39,250 bases of DNA from Thiopontia sp964344785 (GTDB taxonomy: Bacteria; Pseudomonadota; Gammaproteobacteria; GCF-002020875), in NCBI GenBank assembly GCA_964344785.1, contig CAYFOR010000015.1:1-39250 (forward strand). Direction: 5' to 3'. The translations under genes and the position numbers were made by a program. The notes under the pieces are model-generated. The model saw only the letters and a list, made by a program, of their open reading frames with translations. It was not told the origin of the DNA and made no database searches. Shown here one piece after another: positions 34,553 through 39,250 of this stretch; within the stretch, counting starts at the first letter, position 1, and every line of letters begins with the position of its first letter.

Positions 34553-37054
34553 TTAATTATTATTTCCACTCATTGCCTTGAAGGTCTGGGTCAGAAAGTT
34601 CCCGGTACTCTCCATCTGCCCCATCAATGCATTGAGTGCGTTGAACTGTCTCCTCCAACGCGCCTCCATCTTGGTAATCCGGACATCGAGCTCCTCACGC
34701 TGCTCGGTGATATCATCCAGCTTGTTATTGAGGGTATCGATCCGCAGATCCAGCGACTGCCCCTTCTCCAGTACATTCTCAAGGAGATTATCCAGCTTGG
34801 TGGCATAGCCTTCGGTATAGTGAATCTGTCCACGATCACCTACTGCAGTACCGCGCACTTCGATAGTCAATCCCAGAGAGTCTCCTGTCAGACTCCTCAG
34901 GAAATAGTCATCCTCGACAATCGCCGGCTGACCATTGATGGTACCGGAAAGGGTACTGCCTGCTACCGCATCGGTACCGGTTGTCGCAGTGGCGCTTGTA
35001 TGACCCAGACCGAGTTCCGCCGCCGTATTGGTATCGACATCGGTAAAGGTGACCGAGCTACTGGTACCGGTACTGGCTGAAGTGATCACAAAGTGAGGGT
35101 TTGTCCCGGTTCGATCTACCGTTACGGTAACCGACTGACCACCACTTGTAAAAGCGCTATCAGCATTGATCTGACTCTCCATATGGGAAGCCAGGGTCTC
35201 TGCATCGGCGTAGGTGTCCTGAGTCAGATAGATCCAGCCACTGCTGTCTGTGCCATCAATGTTAATCTTGAATGCGTTGTTGGCAGAGTCGATCTCAACC
35301 GTATCCTCCAGATAGGCACCACCGCCCGGTGTGCTGACAGCACTGCCATCATTCAGCCCCAGATCGTTGTCAATCCTGGAATCACCATCGGTAATCTCTA
35401 CGCTACTGCTGGTCCCTGTACTGTCCGATGTAATCACAAAACGGGGGTCTGCCCCACTACGGTCCACTGCTACGGTAACCGATTTCCCCGCATTGGAGAA
35501 GTTGCTATCCGCATTGATCTGGGTCTGAAGCTCGACAGCCAGCTCCTCGGCATCGGTATAGGTTTTCTCGGTCAGGTAGATCCTGTCATTACTGGTTACC
35601 CCATCCAGCGTCATCTCGAACCAATAGTTATCATCATCCGCACTGACTTCAATCGACCCTTCCAGATAGCTGTCGTCATCACCGGTATAGTAGCCACTGC
35701 TGGGTGGAACGGCATATCCGTTGTATGCACCACTGGTTGCATCCACCGCCTCGATATGGTTGGAGGTGATATTGACATCATAGCTCCCCACCACGGTATC
35801 GCTGGTCGCACTGGTATAGCTAATCAGTGAGTCATCGGCATCTCCGCCGCGCGCAAAAATCCGTCCTACCACATCAAAGTCGCTGGACAACACCTCATCC
35901 AGCTTGGTGGTATCAAGCGACATCTTGCCATATCTGTCCTTGCTCACTCCAATATCGGTCAGCGTCTGGAGACCGGATGGCATCGACTCCAAAGCCTCGG
36001 AGACACCATACTTGATATCGTTGATGATGGAGCGAACCAGTGATTCACCCTGCAGCGCCCCTGCGGTCACCACATCATACTTGGCATACTCATCGAATAC
36101 GGTCATCAGCGCATTGTAGTCACCGACAAAATTGGTAATCGCCGTCTTCACGGAATCCGTATCATGGGCCACCGTCAAGGTATGGGTCGTTCCCACTGAA
36201 GTGCCGTGCAGATCGATGGTAAGCCCTTCGACGGCACTGGAAAGAGTATTGGTATCGCTGGTAATGGTCAGACCGTTCACAGTGGCAGAGGCATTAGTTG
36301 CCGCACTGCTCTGCGCCATATGGGTCGCGCTGCTGTTGAAGGTGAAACGGGAGATTCCGCTGTTGTCGGTATTATCACCATCATTGTCACTGGCAACAAT
36401 CTCCATGCTGTTAGCTGCACCGGTACTGCTTGAGGACATGACCAGCCGATAGCCGGTACCATCATTGACGATACTGGCGGTCACACCGATATCGGCAGAG
36501 TTGATGGTATCCCGAAGCCCCTGCAGACTGTTGTTGGTGCTGTCGATGGTGATCGTATGGGAAGATGATCCACTCGTCTCTGTAAAACTGGTGTAGGTAT
36601 CCGTCGATGCATCATAGTCGGTGGTACCAAACTTGAAAGTCAGGGTACCCTCTCCTACCGCATCTGAACTGTTGGTAAAGGAGTCACTGTAGACGGAATG
36701 TGAAGCGGCAAGGCCGGTCACCTCCACCTGATAACTGCCTGGTGATGCCAGTGTTCCTGATGTGTTTGCGCTTGCGGTAAAGACCGATGAGTCGCTGCTG
36801 GTAACAGAACGTGCCTGCAGCGTCTGCAGATCATTCACATCCGCCAACAGACTCTTGAAACCGGAGATCGCAGTCTGGACCGCGTTATAGGCATCCAGTT
36901 TGGTCTGGGCCGTCTGCTCCTGTCGATCAAGACGCGCCGTAGCCGGTGTCCGCTCCGCCGCAACCAATCCGTTGACCATCGCATTGACGTCGAAGCCGTT
37001 GGCTCCGCCACCAATGACCGAAATTAGATCTGAACCTAGATTTGCATCCGCCAT
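34553..37054 (-). CDS. fliD: Filament cap protein FliD with tandem domain insertion
   Basis: 833 aa, far longer than the usual 400-500. The N-terminal D0/D1 helix (GFDVNAMVNGLVAAERTPAT) and Flagellin_IN-type segment and the C-terminal coiled coil (LDLRIDTLNNKLDDITEQRE, NALNALMGQMESTGNFLTQT) are normal. Residues ~463-575 and ~581-693 are two tandem copies of a ~113-residue domain (shared YLEGSIEV / YLEDTVEI, IYLTEKTYTDAEELA / IYLTQDTYADAETLA, QINADSNF / QINADSAF). The repeated domains would project from the cap surface. Ser/Thr/Asp-rich composition fits an exposed variable region. It has a sigma-54 promoter at 37104-37119. Confidence 0.93.
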   Translation of the reverse strand: MADANLGSDLISVIGGGANGFDVNAMVNGLVAAERTPATARLDRQEQTAQTKLDAYNAVQTAISGFKSLLADVNDLQTLQARSVTSSDSSVFTASANTSGTLASPGSYQVEVTGLAASHSVYSDSFTNSSDAVGEGTLTFKFGTTDYDASTDTYTSFTETSGSSSHTITIDSTNNSLQGLRDTINSADIGVTASIVNDGTGYRLVMSSSSTGAANSMEIVASDNDGDNTDNSGISRFTFNSSATHMAQSSAATNASATVNGLTITSDTNTLSSAVEGLTIDLHGTSVGTTHTLTVAHDTDSVKTAITNFVGDYNALMTVFDEYAKYDVVTAGALQGESLVRSIINDIKYGVSEALESMPSGLQTLTDIGVSKDRYGKMSLDTTKLDEVLSSDFDVVGRIFARGGDADDSLISYTSATSDTVVGSYDVNITSNHIEAVDATSGAYNGYAVPPSSGYYTGDDDSYLEGSIEVSADDDNYWFEMTLDGVTSNDRIYLTEKTYTDAEELAVELQTQINADSNFSNAGKSVTVAVDRSGADPRFVITSDSTGTSSSVEITDGDSRIDNDLGLNDGSAVSTPGGGAYLEDTVEIDSANNAFKINIDGTDSSGWIYLTQDTYADAETLASHMESQINADSAFTSGGQSVTVTVDRTGTNPHFVITSASTGTSSSVTFTDVDTNTAAELGLGHTSATATTGTDAVAGSTLSGTINGQPAIVEDDYFLRSLTGDSLGLTIEVRGTAVGDRGQIHYTEGYATKLDNLLENVLEKGQSLDLRIDTLNNKLDDITEQREELDVRITKMEARWRRQFNALNALMGQMESTGNFLTQTFKAMSGNNN
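34976..35314 (-). repeat. Second copy of the tandem FliD domain
   Basis: Encodes FliD residues ~581-693, a diverged duplicate of the copy at 35330-35668. The most similar part is the QINADSxF...SVTVxVDRxGxxPxFVITS block. Boundaries are approximate. Confidence 0.75.
35330..35668 (-). repeat. First copy of the tandem FliD domain
   Basis: Encodes FliD residues ~463-575; see the copy at 34976-35314. Divergence at the protein level suggests the duplication is not very recent. Confidence 0.75.
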
Positions 37055-37103
37055 TATATATCCCTCGTCACTTCAGCCTTTCGCTGACATTTAACACAAC
37101 GAA

Positions 37104-37119
37104 AGCAAACTACATGCCA
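37104..37119 (-). promoter_or_regulatory. Sigma-54 promoter of fliD
   Basis: Reads TGGCATGTAGTTTGCT on the minus strand, one mismatch from TGGCACG-N4-TTGCW, with correct GG-N10-GC spacing. It starts nine bases downstream of the flaG stop and gives a ~40-base leader to fliD. Confidence 0.88.
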
Positions 37120-37127
37120 ATTCAAAG

Positions 37128-37565
37128 CTAGGCTACCGTATTGGTGAACACACCCTGTGACACCATACTACCCCCATGGACAAGGGCCTCGCGGAACTCC
37201 GTCATCTGCTGGGTGATCCGCTTCGCCAGATCCAGCATCTCTTCCGTCGGGTATTGGCGGATGACCTTGCCATCCTCTCGGTCCAGCACAGAAACCACGG
37301 TCACACCACCAGCCTCATCATTGACCTGCAGTTGCAGATCCGTTGCGGCGACCTTGAGGTATGAACTCACTGTCTCCACAGCCTGCTCCAACCGCTCCGG
37401 TTGATTGACAGCCACCTGATCTCTATTTGCGGCAAACGCCTCGGCAACCTTCTTGCCACCTTTTGCAACAGGAGGAATCGCATCCAAAACGGCTGCTTTA
37501 CCCGCAGAATGAACAGCGTGATCACTCCGTACACCGGAAACCTGACCATTCATTGAAATATCCAT
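37128..37565 (-). CDS. flaG: FlaG-family flagellar protein
   Basis: 145 aa. The N-terminal half is poorly conserved; the C-terminal half is the FlaG domain (LQLQVNDEAGGVTVVSVLDR, then EDGKVIRQYPTEEMLDLAKR). FlaG lies between flagellin and fliD in many polar flagellates and affects filament length. It has its own sigma-28 promoter and would be made late, with flagellin. Confidence 0.88.
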   Translation of the reverse strand: MDISMNGQVSGVRSDHAVHSAGKAAVLDAIPPVAKGGKKVAEAFAANRDQVAVNQPERLEQAVETVSSYLKVAATDLQLQVNDEAGGVTVVSVLDREDGKVIRQYPTEEMLDLAKRITQQMTEFREALVHGGSMVSQGVFTNTVA

Positions 37566-37669
37566 TGTCAGCTCCTAACTCACCTGAACCAATATCTTAG
37601 GTTCAATACATATATTACAAGTTTCTCACGCAGAGTACAGTTTGCGGGAAACACAACATCTCATATATG

Positions 37670-37696
37670 GTATCGGCAGCGAACAGTAGAACTTTA
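37670..37696 (-). promoter_or_regulatory. Sigma-28 (FliA) promoter of flaG
   Basis: On the minus strand TAAA, exactly 15 bases, then GCCGATAC, one mismatch from TAAA-N15-GCCGATAA. It is ~105 bases upstream of flaG, in the 330-base gap after flagellin. Confidence 0.88.
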
Positions 37697-37834
37697 GATA
37701 GTTTTTTTGTGAATCATCACTTTACTAAAAAACGGAAGATCCATACAAAACAATTTGTTACATAGAAAAGCTTTCACCCCCACCAAGAAATTCTTCTGAA
37801 ATTCCATATTCAGAACAGAAAAATACGCCTGTCT

Positions 37835-37876
37835 ATGCCTCTCTGACATTCTAAACAGAAAATGTCCGAGAGGCAT
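37835..37876 (-). terminator. Flagellin terminator hairpin
   Basis: ATGCCTCTC and GAGAGGCAT form 9 pairs, extended after one mismatch by GACATT/AATGTC, around a ~10-base loop. It begins 19 bases after the flagellin stop. A T-rich stretch follows about 10 bases beyond the stem on the minus strand, so it is a good though not textbook terminator that insulates flaG. Confidence 0.65.
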
Positions 37877-37895
37877 GGACAAGAATTGTCAGTTT

Positions 37896-38741
37896 CTAGG
37901 ACTGCAGCAACGACAATACATACTGGGGTGAGGTATTGGCCTGTGCCAGAACGGCAATTCCTGCCTGCTGTAGAATATCGGCCCGGGCAAGCTCTGCACT
38001 CTCTACTGCGAAGTCGGCATCCATCACACGCGAACGGGCCTCGGTAAGATTGATCGCAAGACTCTCCAGGTTATTGACCGTATGCTCAAGACGGTTCTGA
38101 TACCCTCCAACGATCGCCCTGTGTGAGTTGACCTTGTCGATTGCAGAGTCCACATTCGTCAAACTGAATGCCTCCAGTGTTGAGGCCGAGGCTGCACCGG
38201 TATCGGAGGTGATTGTACCGGTAACCGTAGTGATTGCAGATGCAGTCTGCAGTGTAGAGATGGTGATGGTCATATTGACATTGTCATTACTCCCCTTATG
38301 GATCGTAACACTCTCTGCATCTCCGCTGAGAACCATCATGCCATTGTATTCAGTGGTCTCTATCAGCGAGCCAATCTCATCAGCCAGCTCCACAAACTCA
38401 CTATCCAGATAGCTTTTATCGGTTGAGGTAGAGGTGCCATTCTCATACTCCACCTTCAACTCACGAATATCCTGAAAGAGGTCCTCGATCTCGCCAAGCG
38501 TGCCGTCCGCCGACTGCAGTAGTGAAATCCCGTCATTGGAATTACGCACAGCCTGATTGGCACCGTTGATCTGTGCTGTCAGATTGGAGGAAATGGCAAG
38601 TCCGGCAGGGTCATCCCGACCACTATTGATGCGCAATCCGGTGGATAACCGCTCCATCGCGATATCAGCGGCATTTTGCGCATCATTCAGCGCCTTCAAT
38701 GCCCGCATTGCCGGGAGATTTGTATTGATCACCATGCTCAT
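37896..38741 (-). CDS. fliC: Flagellin (intact)
   Basis: 281 aa, complete. The N-terminal helix (VINTNLPAMRALKALNDAQN, GLRINSGRDDPAGLAIS) and C-terminal helix (EARSRVMDADFAVESAELAR, ILQQAGIAVLAQANTSPQYV) are conserved; the central ~110-205 is a short Thr/Ser-rich variable domain. It forms the filament. The start has GGGTG upstream. I found no convincing sigma-28 or sigma-54 promoter in the ~200 bases upstream, unlike flaG and fliD. It lies between its terminator and a flagellin remnant and is the only complete flagellin in the window. Confidence 0.95.
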   Translation of the reverse strand: MSMVINTNLPAMRALKALNDAQNAADIAMERLSTGLRINSGRDDPAGLAISSNLTAQINGANQAVRNSNDGISLLQSADGTLGEIEDLFQDIRELKVEYENGTSTSTDKSYLDSEFVELADEIGSLIETTEYNGMMVLSGDAESVTIHKGSNDNVNMTITISTLQTASAITTVTGTITSDTGAASASTLEAFSLTNVDSAIDKVNSHRAIVGGYQNRLEHTVNNLESLAINLTEARSRVMDADFAVESAELARADILQQAGIAVLAQANTSPQYVLSLLQS

Positions 38742-38949
38742 GCCGTTTCACCCTTTCTGTCACAACCAACCAATCGTTGCTATCTGAAGCGGAAAACAGT
38801 GACTCTTTGCATCCAAATTCAAACAGCGTGATTGGCGGATAGAAGGGAATGCAGCATCATGGTCCGGGACCAGGGAGGCTCTCTTCATTTACCGCCTACA
38901 TCCATAATAGACAATTTCAGGCGGTTTGCCAACATTTCAGACAGCACAA

Positions 38950-38987
38950 AGAGAGCAGCCCCCCATTTTTCAGGGGAACTACTCTCT
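38950..38987 (-). terminator. Terminator of the right-hand flagellin remnant
   Basis: AGAGAGCAG (38950-38958) pairs with CTACTCTCT (38979-38987) and CCCC with GGGG around ATTTTTCA, with a two-base internal mismatch. On the minus strand it follows the remnant's stop by ~50 bases and is followed by TTT. This shows the remnant keeps a real flagellin 3' end. Confidence 0.6.
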
Positions 38988-39037
38988 CACTTTCAGTTAT
39001 CAATAACGGCTCAGGTCGCCGCGATAACCCTGATCAG

Positions 39038-39232
39038 CTAACGCAGCAGCGCCAATACATTGGACGGTATCTGGTTAGCCTGACTCAGCATCGCAAGACC
39101 AGCCTGCTGGAGCACACTGGTTCTCGACAACTCAGCCGATTCAGCAGCAAAGTCCGCATCCATAATACGGGAACGGGCGGCAGAGATATTCTCAGCCCAC
39201 TGGTGTCCCAACGTTACAGGCCAAAAACTCAT
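39038..39232 (-). pseudogene. Flagellin C-terminal remnant (5' truncated)
   Basis: From about residue 12 the frame encodes a good flagellin C-terminus (AENISAARSRIMDADFAAES, SVLQQAGLAMLSQANQIPSN, VLALLR). The first ~11 residues (MSFWPVTLGHQ) are not flagellin. The junction coincides with the 18-bp repeat at 39198-39215 and with nearly the same flagellin codon as in the left remnant. The coding part and terminator look undamaged, so loss of the 5' part is either recent or an assembly junction. Confidence 0.8.
39198..39215 (-). repeat. 18-bp repeat at right flagellin junction
   Basis: Identical, in inverted orientation, to 35-52. Here it is read in another frame than on the left and carries one extra G before the flagellin codons resume. 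See the left copy. Confidence 0.6.
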
Positions 39233-39250
39233 TTGACTGCATAAAACACT

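Overview
The window is almost entirely a flagellar and chemotaxis gene cluster from a motile gammaproteobacterium. The regulator set (FleQ/FlrA, FleS/FlrB, FleR/FlrC), the CheV + FlgM/FlgN neighbourhood and the FlgP/FlgT outer-ring proteins point to the Pseudomonas/Vibrio style of polar flagellum under a sigma-54 then sigma-28 hierarchy. I cannot name the genus from sequence alone. Composition is moderate in GC. There is no rRNA, tRNA, CRISPR array or intact transposase.

Layout. (1) 1-235: 3' remnant of a flagellin, then a non-coding stretch and a membrane hybrid histidine kinase (578-2809). (2) 3075-5846: a sigma-54-promoted, unrecognised acidic membrane coiled-coil protein on the minus strand, divergent from a FliK-like gene and a FhlB (FlhB C-terminal) gene. 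(3) 6226-11551: an apparent five-gene operon behind an excellent sigma-54 promoter: a membrane MCP-like protein without a sensor domain, a small acidic single-TM protein, FlgP, a 524-aa Gln-rich coiled-coil membrane protein, and FlgT. (4) 11890-14448: a second hybrid kinase with a Tll0287-like sensor region carrying a CxxCH haem motif. (5) 14635-29058, minus strand: flgA, fleQ, fleS, a fliL-like gene, fleR, then fliE-F-G-H-I-J, fliK and a second sensorless MCP. fliE and fliK each have a sigma-54 promoter. (6) 29486-31511, plus strand: flgM (sigma-28 promoter), flgN and cheV, converging on a lone cheY-like gene (31627-31986). (7) 32083-38741, minus strand: flagellin, flaG (sigma-28 promoter), fliD (sigma-54 promoter), fliS, fliT, an unrecognised possibly nuclease-fold protein, and an LpoA-like periplasmic protein. 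(8) 39038-39232: a second flagellin 3' remnant. Both remnants are preceded by the same 18-bp sequence in inverted orientation (35-52 and 39198-39215).

How it fits together. FleQ and FleR both carry the GSFTGA sigma-54 contact loop and plausibly fire the five sigma-54-type promoters found here (3075 gene, MCP-FlgP-FlgT operon, fliK, fliE, fliD). FlgM/sigma-28 then controls flgM and flaG. The best candidate for an undescribed system is the set of membrane-anchored, acidic or coiled-coil proteins at 3075-4253 and 6226-11551. They share the sigma-54 signature with core flagellar genes and sit with FlgP and FlgT, which form outer rings in Vibrio and Campylobacter motors. They may be extra periplasmic scaffold or stator-associated parts of an elaborated motor.
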